45,228 nt of DNA from assembly GCA_949296855.1 (NCBI GenBank), contig CASFRN010000074.1, forward strand, positions 1 to 45,228, read 5' to 3'. This DNA is from an uncultured Bacteroides sp. (GTDB lineage Bacteria; Bacteroidota; Bacteroidia; Bacteroidales; Bacteroidaceae). Numbering within the stretch: position 1 is the stretch's first letter; every line of letters starts with the position of its first letter. Under the pieces are notes generated by a model that saw only the letters and a program-made list of their open reading frames with translations, had not been told where the DNA came from and did no database searches. Shown here in pieces: positions 25,055 through 33,992 of this stretch. The position numbers and the translations under genes were made by a program.

Positions 25055-25534
25055 ATGATGCATAACTGGTTCGAGTGCAAAATCCGCTACGAGAAAGTGG
25101 CGGAAAACGGCATGAACAAGAAAGTGACAGAGCCTTATTTAGTGGATGCGCTGAGCTTCACCGAAGCCGAATCGCGCATCATCGAAGAGATAACGCCGTT
25201 CATCAGCGGAGAATTTACCGTGACCGACATCAAGCGCGCCAACTACAGCGAACTTTTCCCCTCGGAAGAAGAAGCCGCCGACCGGTGGTTCAAGTGCAAG
25301 CTCTACTTCATCTCGTTAGACGAGAAAAGCGGGGCGGAAAAGAAGACGGCGGCCAATATGCTGGTGCAAGCGGCCGACTTGCGCGATGCGGTAAAGAAAC
25401 TGGATGAAGGCATGAAAGGCACCATGGCAGATTACGTGATTGCCTCGGTGGCGGAAACGGCTATCATGGACGTGTACCCCTATTCGGCGGAACCCGACGT
25501 GAAACCGGAATTTCCGGATGCGGACAAACGATAA
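25055..25534 (+). CDS. DUF4494 domain-containing protein
   Basis: The 159-aa soluble protein has two similar halves: NWFECKIRYEKV-ENGMNKKVTEPYLVDALSFTEAE and RWFKCKLYFISLDEKSGAEKKTAANMLVQAADLRDA, each a W-F-x-CK beta-rich unit followed by a helix. This matches DUF4494, a Bacteroidetes family of unknown function that is commonly next to yggS, as here. ATG 25058 is an alternative start. No catalytic residues are apparent. It is the first gene of a probable three-gene operon. Confidence 0.9.
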   Translation: MMHNWFECKIRYEKVAENGMNKKVTEPYLVDALSFTEAESRIIEEITPFISGEFTVTDIKRANYSELFPSEEEAADRWFKCKLYFISLDEKSGAEKKTAANMLVQAADLRDAVKKLDEGMKGTMADYVIASVAETAIMDVYPYSAEPDVKPEFPDADKR

Positions 25535-25556
25535 CAGTCGAAAAAAACAGATAAAA

Positions 25557-26237
25557 ATGGACATTCAGACCAATTTAAAACAAGTGCTGGCCGGACTGCC
25601 CGTCGGCGTGCGGCTGGTAGCCGTATCCAAGTTCCATCCCGCTGAAGCTATCCGGGAAGCGTACGAAGCGGGACAGCGGATTTTCGGCGAAAGCAGAGAA
25701 CAAGAATTGTCCGAAAAGCGAAAAGAACTACCTGACGACATCGAATGGCATTTCATCGGACACTTGCAGACCAACAAGGTGAAATACATCGCTCCTTACA
25801 TTGCCTTGATACATGCGGCAGACTCGTATAAGCTGTTGGCGGAAATCAACAAGCAGGCGGCTAAACATAACCGCGTTATCCCTTGTCTGCTCGAAATACA
25901 CATCGCGCAGGAAGAGAGCAAATACGGATTTACCCCCGAATCCTGCCGCGCCATGCTGGAAGAAGGCAAATGGAAACGATTAGACCATGTACGCATCGCC
26001 GGTATCATGGGCATGGCCACCAATACTGGCGACGAGGCGCAAATAGAGCAGGAGTTCCACACATTGAAGGCATTGTTCGACGAATGGAAACAAGCGTTCT
26101 TCGCCGACCGTCCCGGCTTCAAGGAAATCTCCATGGGCATGTCGCACGACTATCCCATTGCCGTACGTGCCGGAAGTACAATGGTGCGTGTGGGAAGCAA
26201 GATATTCGGAGATAGAGTTTACACCACTAATAACTAA
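25557..26237 (+). CDS. yggS: YggS/PLPHP-family pyridoxal phosphate homeostasis protein
   Basis: The 226-aa single-domain PLP-binding TIM barrel from ATG 25557 begins MDIQTNLKQVLAGLPVGVRL. The PLP lysine lies in RLVAVSKFHPAEAI. Further motifs are FGESREQELSEKR, EWHFIGHLQTNKVKYIAP, PCLLEIHIAQEESKYGF and EISMGMSHDYPIAVRAGSTMVRVGSKIFG. The family buffers PLP and influences amino and keto acid pools. It lies 22 bp after DUF4494 and 7 bp before the DHOD-like gene. Confidence 0.96.
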   Translation: MDIQTNLKQVLAGLPVGVRLVAVSKFHPAEAIREAYEAGQRIFGESREQELSEKRKELPDDIEWHFIGHLQTNKVKYIAPYIALIHAADSYKLLAEINKQAAKHNRVIPCLLEIHIAQEESKYGFTPESCRAMLEEGKWKRLDHVRIAGIMGMATNTGDEAQIEQEFHTLKALFDEWKQAFFADRPGFKEISMGMSHDYPIAVRAGSTMVRVGSKIFGDRVYTTNN

Positions 26238-26244
26238 TACAATC

Positions 26245-27222
26245 ATGGCACAACTGAAAACCTCATTTGCAGGGCTTGCGTTGGAAAACCCTCTTATCAT
26301 CGGCAGTTCGGGATTGGCCGATAGTCCGGAAAAAATCAAGCGGCTGGAAGAAGCCGGGGCGGCTGCCGTCGTGCTGAAATCGGTATTCGAAGAACAAATC
26401 AGCGCGCAGGCAGGAAGCATGGACGGATACGGTTCACCCGAAGCCGACGGCTACTTGAATGCCTATATCCGCTCGCATGCGCTGGACAAACACATCGCGC
26501 TGGTTGAAGAGGCTAAGAAGATATGCTCCATTCCCATCATTGCCAGCATCAATTGCTACACTGACAACGAATGGACAGACTTCGCCAAGCTGATGGAAAA
26601 GGCCGGAGCCGACGCTTTGGAAATCAATATTCTCGCTCTGCAGACCGGCAAGGAATATATCCCCGGAAGCTTCGAGCAACGGCACCTCAGCATCTTGCGT
26701 CATGTGAAAAAGGAAGTGAAGATTCCGGTTATCATGAAATTAGGAAGCAACTTCACCAACCCGATTGCATTGATTGACCAACTGTATGCCAACGGCGCGG
26801 ATGCGGCAGTGCTTTTCAACCGCTTCTGCCAGCCCGACTTCGACATCGAGAATCTGACTTTCTGCAATGCCCGCGTGATGAGTTCGGAATACGAACTTTC
26901 CGACCGTTTGCGTTGGACCGCCATCGCTTCAGCCTCCGTCCCGCAGTTAGATTATGCTGTCTCCGGAGGCGTGCACGATGGGAAAGGGCTTATCAAAGCG
27001 ATTCTGGCAGGAGCTTGCGCCGTAGAAATCTGTACGGCGGTCTACCGGAACGGAGAGAAAATCATCCGAACCATGCTCGATGAATTGGTTCAATGGATGA
27101 ATGGCAGAAACTTTGACAAGCTGGCGCAATTTAAAGGGAAGATGAACGCGCAAGCAGCCGGAGCCGTCAACCCGTTCGAACGGACCCAATTCATGAAGTA
27201 TTACAGCGAGCACAAAGAATAA
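26245..27222 (+). CDS. dihydroorotate dehydrogenase-like FMN protein
   Basis: The protein from ATG 26245 has about 325 aa and a TIM-barrel flavoprotein fold: SFAGLALENPLIIGSSGLAD, GAAAVVLKSVFEEQI, SIPIIASINCYTDNEW, ADALEINI, IPVIMKLGSNFTN, YAVSGGVHDGKGLIKAILAGACAVEICTAVYRNG (phosphate-binding end). It belongs with DHOD-like proteins rather than canonical PyrD, since the usual active-site loop and partner PyrK are not seen; a true pyrimidine role is doubtful. The frame is open 29 codons upstream within yggS, but the ATG at 26245 fits the family. An inverted repeat follows at 27237. Confidence 0.9.
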   Translation: MAQLKTSFAGLALENPLIIGSSGLADSPEKIKRLEEAGAAAVVLKSVFEEQISAQAGSMDGYGSPEADGYLNAYIRSHALDKHIALVEEAKKICSIPIIASINCYTDNEWTDFAKLMEKAGADALEINILALQTGKEYIPGSFEQRHLSILRHVKKEVKIPVIMKLGSNFTNPIALIDQLYANGADAAVLFNRFCQPDFDIENLTFCNARVMSSEYELSDRLRWTAIASASVPQLDYAVSGGVHDGKGLIKAILAGACAVEICTAVYRNGEKIIRTMLDELVQWMNGRNFDKLAQFKGKMNAQAAGAVNPFERTQFMKYYSEHKE

Positions 27223-27236
27223 TGCAGCTTAAGTAA

Positions 27237-27302
27237 AAACACAGAGGTGCAAAAGCGTAGGGGGGCATTTCGAAGACTTTGTGCTTTTGCACCTCTGCGT
27301 TT
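27237..27302. repeat. inverted repeat B
   Basis: AAACACAGAGGTGCAAAAGC (27237-27256) and GCTTTTGCACCTCTGCGTTT (27283-27302) pair with a single mismatch over 20 bp. It lies 14 bp after the DHOD-like stop and could end that transcript. Confidence 0.88.
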
Positions 27303-27335
27303 ATCACACAAAGAAGAAAGAAATCGGCTTTTCCA

Positions 27336-27366
27336 TTGCACATATAAGAATAAAAGGATATATTTG
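27336..27366 (+). promoter_or_regulatory. promoter of the acyl-CoA synthetase gene
   Basis: TTG (27336-27338), 20 nt, then TATATTTG (27359-27366) matches the Bacteroidetes consensus, with a start near 27373 and the ATG at 27408. Confidence 0.8.
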
Positions 27367-27407
27367 CACATTATCGCACGATTTGTGCATCAAACAAACC
27401 CGAAAAT

Positions 27408-29066
27408 ATGGAAAAAAGTTTCTTAGCTTTCATAGAGCAGAGCATCAAAAAGAACTGGGATTCTGATGCGCTGACCGATTACAAGGGTGCCACACTGCAA
27501 TACAAAGACTTGGCACGGAAGATAGAAAAGCTTCATATTCTGCTGAAAGAAAGCGGAGTACGCACAGGCGATAAAGTCGCTATCTGCGGCAGGAACAGTT
27601 CGCACTGGGGCGTAGCTTTTCTCGCCACATTGACCTACGGTGCGGTTGCCGTCCCTATCCTGCACGAGTTCAAGGCGGATACCATCCACAACATAGTCAA
27701 CCATAGTGACGCACGCTTGCTTTTTGTGGGCGATATGGCATGGGAAAGCTTGAACGAAGCGGAAATGCCTAACTTAGAAGGCATCATCCTGATGACCGAC
27801 TTCACTTTACTGGTATGCCGAAGCAAACAATTGGAATATGCGCGCGAGCACCTGAACGAACTGTTCGGCAAGAAGTTCCCCCGCAATTTCCGGAAAGAGC
27901 ATGTGTCTTACCGCCGTGACGCCGAAGAAGAACTGGCCATCATCAACTACACATCGGGCACCACCAGCTTCTCGAAAGGCGTGATGCTCCCTTACCGTTC
28001 TCTTTGGTCGAACACACAGTTCGCCTTCGAAGTGCTCCCCCTACAGCCAGGCAACCGGGTAGTCTCCATGCTGCCGATGGCGCATATGTACGGGCTTGCT
28101 TTCGAATTCCTTTACGAAATCTGTTGCGGATGTCATGTCTATTTCCTTACCCGCATGCCCAGCCCGAAGATTATCGCGCAAGCGTTTACCGATGTAAAGC
28201 CGCACATCGTCATTGCCGTTCCGCTCATCATCGAGAAAATCATCAAGAAAGGCGTTTTACCTAAGACGGAAACCCTCAAGATGAAAATGCTGATGAAGCT
28301 GCCTATCATCAACAATAAAATCAACGAAGCCATACGCGAACTTTTGGTGAAAGGGTTCGGCGGGCAATTTTACGAAATCATCGTGGGCGGAGCCGCTTTC
28401 AACAGCGAAATTGAAACATTCCTGAAAGGGCTTGACTTCCCTTACACCGTAGGTTACGGTATGACCGAATGCGGCCCGATTATTAGTTACGAAGACTGGA
28501 AACGCTTCCGGCCCGGCTCGTGCGGCAAGGCGGCCCCACGTATGGAAATACGCATTGACAGTCCCGACCCGCACTACACCGTAGGCGAAATCTTGGTGCG
28601 CGGCGACAACGTAATGTTAGGTTATTACAAAAACCCGGAATCAACCGCTCAGGCTATTGACAAAGACGGCTGGCTGCATACGGGTGACTTAGGCATTATT
28701 GATACGGAAGGAAATCTCTTCATCAAAGGGCGAAGCAAGAATATGCTGCTCGGCCCGTCTGGGCAAAACATTTATCCGGAAGAAATAGAGGAACAGCTGA
28801 ATAACCTGCCTTACGTAGGCGAATGCATCGTTATCCAGCAGAGCGACAACAAGTTGGCGGCCTTAGTCTACCCTGACTTCGAAACCGCATACGCACAAGG
28901 CATGAATGATAAAGACATCGAAACGAAGATGGAAGAAAACCGTGTCATGCTGAACGCCGCCCTTCCTTCCTATTCGCAAATATCCGAAATCAGAATTTAT
29001 CCCGAAGAGTTTGAAAAGACTCCCAAAAAGAGCATCAAACGCTTCTTATACCAAGACGTGAAATAA
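27408..29066 (+). CDS. AMP-binding long-chain fatty acid--CoA ligase
   Basis: The 552-aa adenylate-forming enzyme activates a fatty acid with ATP and joins it to CoA. Motifs in order are YTSGTTSFSKGVMLPYRSL (P-loop A3, about residue 182), MLPMAHMYGLAFEF, VGYGMTECGPIISYED (A5), GWLHTGDLGIIDTEGN (A7), IKGRSKNMLLGPSGQNIYPEEIEE (A8) and FEKTPKKSIKRFLY with the C-terminal catalytic Lys (A10). It is a stand-alone enzyme without carrier protein or condensation domains. A repeat-rich outer-membrane protein follows 10 bp later. Confidence 0.94.
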   Translation: MEKSFLAFIEQSIKKNWDSDALTDYKGATLQYKDLARKIEKLHILLKESGVRTGDKVAICGRNSSHWGVAFLATLTYGAVAVPILHEFKADTIHNIVNHSDARLLFVGDMAWESLNEAEMPNLEGIILMTDFTLLVCRSKQLEYAREHLNELFGKKFPRNFRKEHVSYRRDAEEELAIINYTSGTTSFSKGVMLPYRSLWSNTQFAFEVLPLQPGNRVVSMLPMAHMYGLAFEFLYEICCGCHVYFLTRMPSPKIIAQAFTDVKPHIVIAVPLIIEKIIKKGVLPKTETLKMKMLMKLPIINNKINEAIRELLVKGFGGQFYEIIVGGAAFNSEIETFLKGLDFPYTVGYGMTECGPIISYEDWKRFRPGSCGKAAPRMEIRIDSPDPHYTVGEILVRGDNVMLGYYKNPESTAQAIDKDGWLHTGDLGIIDTEGNLFIKGRSKNMLLGPSGQNIYPEEIEEQLNNLPYVGECIVIQQSDNKLAALVYPDFETAYAQGMNDKDIETKMEENRVMLNAALPSYSQISEIRIYPEEFEKTPKKSIKRFLYQDVK

Positions 29067-29076
29067 AGAACTACGC

Positions 29077-30330
29077 ATGAAACCAAACTCTATCATGGCA
29101 GGCATCTCGTGTGTCTGCCTGTTTTTCGCTACCATATTTCCTTTACAGGCGCAACCGGGCAACAGAAAAGGGTTGAAAAAAGGCGTCAATCTCGCATTAA
29201 ACATCACCGATAAGAAAAAGCAACCCCCATGCACCTATCTGAACCTCGGAATCATCAGTAATTATAGTTATTTGAACGGTATCGGAATCAACGCCTTGTC
29301 CAGTGTCACACATTTCCATTCGAAAGGATTTCAGATAGCAGGACTCACCAACATCACCGGGCTGAATGCGGCAGGTTTCCAACTGTCGGGCATTGCCAAT
29401 GTCACGGGCGGAAACGCAAGGGGCATCTTATGGAGCGGCTTGATGAATGTCAGTGGAAGAAATATAGACGGGGTCGCCTTGTCGGGCATTGGAAATATGA
29501 GCGGCAAGGACAACAGGGGATTCATTATCGGAGGGCTGATAAACGTCAACAGCGGAAATTCAGCGGGTGTGATGGTGGCGGGCATAGCCAGTGTCACAGG
29601 GAAAAACCAAAGCGGACTGATGCTCGGCGGACTAATGAATGCCAGCGGCGGCACATTAAGGGGAGTGCAACTGGCTTCTTTAGCCAATATAGCCGGTATG
29701 GCGAACAACGGTGTGCAAATAGCTGCATTGGGCAACATAACCGTAACCAACAGAGGAGTGCAGGCTGGCTTCTGCAATTATAGTGCTGAAAACAAAGGCT
29801 TGCAGATGGGCCTTGCCAACATAGCCGGAAAGGGGCATAAAGGTTTGCAGTTCGGACTTTTCAATCTAAGCGCAGACAGTCTTGCCCATCAAGTAGGGTG
29901 CATAAACGTTTCGCCCCGTACCCGTATCCAGTTGCTCGTTTCGAGCGGTAATCTGAACAAGGCCAACGTGGCGGTACGGTTCAAGAATAAATGCACTTAT
30001 ACAGAATTAGGAGGAGGCGCTTACTTCTTCAGTTCCGACCACGGCTTTTCCGCCTCCGCCTTTTATCGGGCAGGCGTCTATTACCCGCTTTGCCGCTGGC
30101 TGGATATCAGTGCCGATGCAGGCTATTATCACATTGAGACATTAGACAACGAGCACAAAGGCTACCCGGCACGCATCTACGCTTTACAACCACGGCTGAA
30201 CTTGGAATTCCGGCTCAATCATAAAGTGGGATTTTTCGCTTCGGGAGGCTACGCTTGGACTCGCCAATACGGGCATAACCATACGTTTGGGCGTAAAGGA
30301 ACATTCGAAGCGGGCATCGTGTTGTTTTAA
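29077..30330 (+). CDS. outer-membrane protein with 16-residue beta-solenoid-like repeats
   Basis: The 417-aa protein has a signal peptide (ISCVCLFFATIFPLQAQ). About residues 85-270 carry roughly twelve tandem repeats, mostly 16 residues long, of the form (F/V/L)Q(I/L)xGLxNxxGxNxxG, for example FQIAGLTNITGLNAAG, FQLSGIANVTGGNARG and VQLASLANIAGMANNG. The period shortens to 14-15 residues in the last copies. The C-terminal 120 residues alternate polar and hydrophobic residues and end in GIVLF, typical of an outer-membrane beta-barrel end. It resembles the LA_2272-type surface repeat proteins. Function is unknown. It shares a transcript with the acyl-CoA ligase by spacing. Confidence 0.8.
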   Translation: MKPNSIMAGISCVCLFFATIFPLQAQPGNRKGLKKGVNLALNITDKKKQPPCTYLNLGIISNYSYLNGIGINALSSVTHFHSKGFQIAGLTNITGLNAAGFQLSGIANVTGGNARGILWSGLMNVSGRNIDGVALSGIGNMSGKDNRGFIIGGLINVNSGNSAGVMVAGIASVTGKNQSGLMLGGLMNASGGTLRGVQLASLANIAGMANNGVQIAALGNITVTNRGVQAGFCNYSAENKGLQMGLANIAGKGHKGLQFGLFNLSADSLAHQVGCINVSPRTRIQLLVSSGNLNKANVAVRFKNKCTYTELGGGAYFFSSDHGFSASAFYRAGVYYPLCRWLDISADAGYYHIETLDNEHKGYPARIYALQPRLNLEFRLNHKVGFFASGGYAWTRQYGHNHTFGRKGTFEAGIVLF

Positions 30331-30402
30331 TTCTTTTGAAACAGATTCGCGACAAAATCAAATCTTTTTGTCAGATATATTAGGAGATAAACAATAATTC
30401 GC

Positions 30403-30410
30403 TATTTTTG
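30403..30410 (+). promoter_or_regulatory. hisH: -7 box before hisH
   Basis: TATTTTTG lies 30 bp before the hisH ATG at 30441 and fits TAnnTTTG. A -33 box is not clear. Confidence 0.5.
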
Positions 30411-30440
30411 CAAAAAACTATAAAAACGACAGTAAAACAG

Positions 30441-31037
30441 ATGAAGGTAGCGATTATCAAATACAATGCGGGTAATATCTTTTCTGTAGATTATGCCTTA
30501 CGCCGATTAGGGATAGAGCCGATTGTCACCGCCGATAAAGAAACCATTCTAAGTGCAGATAAGGTCATCTTTCCGGGAGTAGGCGAAGCGAAAACCACCA
30601 TGGAATATCTTCAAGCCAACCGTTTGGACCGGCTTATAGTCAGTTTAAAGCAACCCGTGCTTGGCATTTGCTTGGGTATGCAGTTGATGTGCCGCCACTC
30701 GGAAGAAGGGAACGTGCCTTGTTTAGGCATTTTCGATACCGATGTGAAACGCTTCTGTCCCGAACGCCACGAAGATAAAGTGCCTCATATGGGATGGAAC
30801 ACCATTCGGTGCAAAGACAGGGCTTTGTTCCAAGGCTTCGATAAAGAAGAATTTGTGTATTTCGTACATAGTTTCTATGTTCCGCTGAATGGTTTCACAG
30901 CGGCACAGACCGACTATATCCTGCCTTTCAGTTCGGCTTTGCACAAAGACAATTTCTACGCCACACAATTCCATCCTGAAAAAAGCGGAAAAACGGGCGA
31001 ACGCATCTTGCAGAATTTCTTAAACTTAACACACTGA
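30441..31037 (+). CDS. hisH: imidazole glycerol phosphate synthase, glutaminase subunit HisH
   Basis: HisH hydrolyses glutamine to feed ammonia to HisF in histidine synthesis. The 198-aa class I glutamine amidotransferase starts [16 protein letters not shown]. It has the oxyanion-strand region [13 protein letters not shown], nucleophile Cys in [11 protein letters not shown], and His/Glu in [12 protein letters not shown]. An upstream in-frame ATG at 30408 overlaps the promoter, so ATG 30441 is chosen. It is followed after 7 bp by hisA. Confidence 0.97.
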   Translation: MKVAIIKYNAGNIFSVDYALRRLGIEPIVTADKETILSADKVIFPGVGEAKTTMEYLQANRLDRLIVSLKQPVLGICLGMQLMCRHSEEGNVPCLGIFDTDVKRFCPERHEDKVPHMGWNTIRCKDRALFQGFDKEEFVYFVHSFYVPLNGFTAAQTDYILPFSSALHKDNFYATQFHPEKSGKTGERILQNFLNLTH

Positions 31038-31044
31038 CACAGCC

Positions 31045-31764
31045 ATGATTGAATTGATTCCTGCCATCGATATCATCGACGGAAAATGTGTGCGCCTGTC
31101 ACAAGGTGATTACGCATCGAAGAAAATATACAATGAAAACCCGTTGGAGGTAGCCAAAGAGTTTGAATCCTACGGCATCCGCCGTCTTCACGTGGTGGAT
31201 TTGGACGGTGCCGCCTCTCAACACGTGGTAAATTGCCGCACGTTGGAGCAGATTGCTGCACAGACTTCGCTGATTGTCGACTTCGGCGGAGGCATCAAGA
31301 CCACAGGAGACATTGAAATCGCGTTCGAAAGCGGAGCGCAAATGGTTACCTTGGGCAGTGTTGCTGTAAAACATCCGGAACTGTTCGCCGAATGGCTGCA
31401 AACATACGGCAACGAAAAAATCATTTTAGGTGCGGATGTGAAAGACAACCGTATCGCCGTCAACGGCTGGAAAGAAGAAAGTCCGCAAGAACTGATGCCG
31501 TTCTTGAACGCTTATATAAATAAAGGAGTGACCAAGGTGCTTTGTACGGACATCAGCCGTGACGGTATGTTAAAAGGACCCTCACTCACACTTTACCGCA
31601 GCATCATGGAAACCCACCCCGAACTGCACCTGATAGCCAGCGGAGGCATCAGTTGCTTAGACGACATCCTGAAATTAGACGAGGCGGGGATTCCCGCCGT
31701 CGTATTCGGAAAAGCTATCTACGAGGGACGCATTACATTGAAAGACTTGAGCCGCTATCTGTAA
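31045..31764 (+). CDS. hisA: ProFAR isomerase HisA
   Basis: HisA performs the Amadori rearrangement of ProFAR to PRFAR. The 239-aa (beta/alpha)8 barrel has catalytic Asp8 in [20 protein letters not shown] and the second Asp in [11 protein letters not shown], plus phosphate-binding ends FGGGIKT and [12 protein letters not shown]. Length is standard. It lies between hisH and hisF in one operon. Confidence 0.97.
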   Translation: MIELIPAIDIIDGKCVRLSQGDYASKKIYNENPLEVAKEFESYGIRRLHVVDLDGAASQHVVNCRTLEQIAAQTSLIVDFGGGIKTTGDIEIAFESGAQMVTLGSVAVKHPELFAEWLQTYGNEKIILGADVKDNRIAVNGWKEESPQELMPFLNAYINKGVTKVLCTDISRDGMLKGPSLTLYRSIMETHPELHLIASGGISCLDDILKLDEAGIPAVVFGKAIYEGRITLKDLSRYL

Positions 31765-31787
31765 AAATCAATAAAGGAGGAAACAGC

Positions 31788-32543
31788 ATGTTAGCCAAAC
31801 GCATCATACCTTGTTTAGACATCAAAAACGGACAGACCGTGAAAGGCACCAATTTCGTCAACCTGCGCGAAGCGGGCGACCCGGTAGAATTGGGAGAGTT
31901 ATACAGCAGCCAAGGGGCGGACGAGTTAGTCTATTTAGACATCACCGCCAGCCACGAAGGACGGAAAACCTTCACAGACTTGGTGAAGAGAATCGCTGCG
32001 TGCATCAGTATCCCGTTTACCGTAGGCGGAGGCATCCACGAACTGAGCGATGTAGACCGTTTGCTGAATGCGGGAGCCGATAAAGTGTCGGTCAATTCGG
32101 CTGCCATCCGAACCCCGCAACTTATTGATGAAATAGCTCGGAATTTCGGCTCGCAAGTATGCGTGGTGGCCATCGACGCCCGCCAAACGGCGAAAGGATG
32201 GAAATGTTACCTGAACGGCGGACGGGTGGAAACCGAAAAGACCCTTTTCGACTGGGCGCACGAAGCCAACGAACGAGGTGCGGGAGAAATCCTTTTCACC
32301 AGCATGGATCACGACGGGGTGAAGAACGGCTATGCCAACGAAGCCTTGGCTACGTTGAGCAGCCGGCTGACTATTCCGGTCATCGCTTCAGGAGGCGCCG
32401 GCTGCAAACAACACTTCAAGGATGCTTTTACCGAAGGGAAGGCCGATGCCGCGTTAGCTGCCAGCGTATTCCATTTCGGCGAAATACCGATACCCGAATT
32501 AAAAGCCTACCTTCTGCATGAAGGAATCAATGTAAGAATTTAA
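31788..32543 (+). CDS. hisF: imidazole glycerol phosphate synthase, cyclase subunit HisF
   Basis: HisF uses ammonia from HisH to close the imidazole ring. The 251-aa barrel begins [20 protein letters not shown] with catalytic Asp11, and has [14 protein letters not shown] (Asp130 region), [23 protein letters not shown] and [13 protein letters not shown]. The frame is open upstream through hisA, but ATG 31788 is preceded by an AAAGGAGG ribosome-binding site (31773-31780), unusually strong for this lineage, and gives the normal N-terminus. Confidence 0.97.
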   Translation: MLAKRIIPCLDIKNGQTVKGTNFVNLREAGDPVELGELYSSQGADELVYLDITASHEGRKTFTDLVKRIAACISIPFTVGGGIHELSDVDRLLNAGADKVSVNSAAIRTPQLIDEIARNFGSQVCVVAIDARQTAKGWKCYLNGGRVETEKTLFDWAHEANERGAGEILFTSMDHDGVKNGYANEALATLSSRLTIPVIASGGAGCKQHFKDAFTEGKADAALAASVFHFGEIPIPELKAYLLHEGINVRI

Positions 32544-32576
32544 ATCATTTTACCCCACACATAAACCTGAACAGTA

Positions 32577-33191
32577 ATGACAGAATTAGATTTCAATAAG
32601 ACGGGCGGACTGATTCCAGCCATCATTCAAGACAGTTATACTCAAAAAGTATTGATGTTAGGTTATATGAACCAAGAAGCCTACGATAAGACCGTAGCGA
32701 CTGGCAAAGTAACCTTTTACAGCCGGAGCAGGAAATGCTTGTGGACCAAAGGGGAAACAAGTGGAAACTATCTTGAAGTCGTATCCATGAAAAGCGATTG
32801 CGACAACGATACCCTGCTCGTCCAAGCACATCCCACGGGTCCGGTATGCCATACCGGCACCGACACCTGCTGGGGAGAGAAAAACGAACAAGACATCATG
32901 TTCCTGAAGGAACTGCAAGATTTCATTGACAAGCGCTACAAGGAAATGCCCGAGCATTCATACACCACCAGTCTATTTAAGTCGGGTGTCAACAAAATGG
33001 CACAAAAGGTAGGCGAAGAAGCGGTGGAAACCATTATCGAAGCCTGCAACGGCACCGACGAACGGTTGATTTATGAAGGAGCCGACCTGCTGTACCACCT
33101 CATCGTGCTGCTCACTTCGAAAGGGTACCGCATTGAAGACCTTGCGCGCGAATTGAAAGAACGCCATAGCGCAAACTGGAAAAAGCATTGA
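32577..33191 (+). CDS. hisIE: bifunctional phosphoribosyl-AMP cyclohydrolase/phosphoribosyl-ATP pyrophosphatase HisIE
   Basis: This protein catalyses the second and third steps of histidine synthesis. The 204-aa fusion has an N-terminal HisI domain (SRKCLWTKGETSGN, then CDNDTLLVQAHPTGPVCHTG with the metal-binding Asp and Cys residues, to about residue 105) and a C-terminal HisE domain (KMAQKVGEEAVETIIEA, YEGADLLYHLIVLL). Both active sites look complete. It follows hisF by 33 bp. hisG, hisD, hisC and hisB are not in the window. Confidence 0.97.
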   Translation: MTELDFNKTGGLIPAIIQDSYTQKVLMLGYMNQEAYDKTVATGKVTFYSRSRKCLWTKGETSGNYLEVVSMKSDCDNDTLLVQAHPTGPVCHTGTDTCWGEKNEQDIMFLKELQDFIDKRYKEMPEHSYTTSLFKSGVNKMAQKVGEEAVETIIEACNGTDERLIYEGADLLYHLIVLLTSKGYRIEDLARELKERHSANWKKH

Positions 33192-33194
33192 CAC

Positions 33195-33881
33195 ATGATG
33201 CACGAAGAGGAAACGCTCATCCGGTACAAGGGAGTAGAAATCAACCAACAGTCACTCTGCGTACTTCATGATGTAGACTTCGATTTGCGTAAAGGCGAGT
33301 TCGTGTACATCATCGGCAAGGTAGGAAGCGGAAAATCAACCTTCCTGAAGACCATTTACGGAGAACTGGACATCGCTGGAGGAGAAGCTGAAGTGCTGGG
33401 ATACGACCTGAAAAAACTGAAACAGAAACACGTATCTCCCTTGCGTCGCAGACTGGGCATCGTGTTCCAAGATTTCCAGCTGCTGACAGACCGTACCGTG
33501 CACGACAACTTAGACTTCGTGCTCCGCGCTACAGGGTGGAGGCAAAAAAGCGACATAGAAAACCGCATTGAAGAAGTGCTCCGGTTAGTCGGTATGGAAA
33601 ACAAAGGCTATAAAATGCCGAACGAGCTTTCGGGAGGTGAGCAGCAGCGCATCGTCATCGCGCGTGCTATACTGAACAAACCCGAAATCATCCTTGCCGA
33701 TGAACCGACCGGAAACTTAGACACAGAAACAGGAAGGAACATCGTGAAACTGCTGAAAGAAATATGCAGGCAAGGTGCCGCCATTGTGATGACTACACAC
33801 AACCTGGCTCTGCTCGCCGAGTATCCGGGTATCGTCTACCGTTGCGAACAACATCATTTGCAGCGGATTGGCGAATCCTAA
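33195..33881 (+). CDS. ftsE: FtsE-type ABC transporter ATP-binding protein
   Basis: The 228-aa ABC ATPase has Walker A IIGKVGSGKSTFLK (about residues 39-52), Q-loop VFQDFQLL, signature LSGGEQQR, Walker B IILADEPTGNLD and H-loop MTTHN. Overall similarity is to FtsE, which with FtsX controls peptidoglycan hydrolases during division. The Lys-Val in place of the usual x-x of GxxGxGKS is still within consensus. No ftsX lies beside it; in Bacteroides the two are often apart. It starts 3 bp after hisIE, so it is carried on the his transcript. ATG 33198 is an alternative start. Confidence 0.9.
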   Translation: MMHEEETLIRYKGVEINQQSLCVLHDVDFDLRKGEFVYIIGKVGSGKSTFLKTIYGELDIAGGEAEVLGYDLKKLKQKHVSPLRRRLGIVFQDFQLLTDRTVHDNLDFVLRATGWRQKSDIENRIEEVLRLVGMENKGYKMPNELSGGEQQRIVIARAILNKPEIILADEPTGNLDTETGRNIVKLLKEICRQGAAIVMTTHNLALLAEYPGIVYRCEQHHLQRIGES

Positions 33882-33939
33882 AAAAAATAAAGAGACGGAG
33901 ATTTTAACGGCAAAACATGCAAAGACTATGAAATATTCG

Positions 33940-33947
33940 TATCTTTG
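33940..33947 (+). promoter_or_regulatory. lysC: -7 box of the lysC promoter
   Basis: TATCTTTG at 46 bp before the lysC ATG is a perfect -7 box. The -33 position lacks a clear TTTG. No lysine riboswitch was recognised in the short leader. Confidence 0.6.
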
Positions 33948-33992
33948 CCACGAAAAGAAAGATATAGTTAACTTAAAAATTCGAAACTGAAA

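Noticed and set aside
33882-33992. Lysine riboswitch before lysC
   Set aside because: The gap is only 111 bp, the promoter lies inside it and no L-box-like conserved structure is seen.
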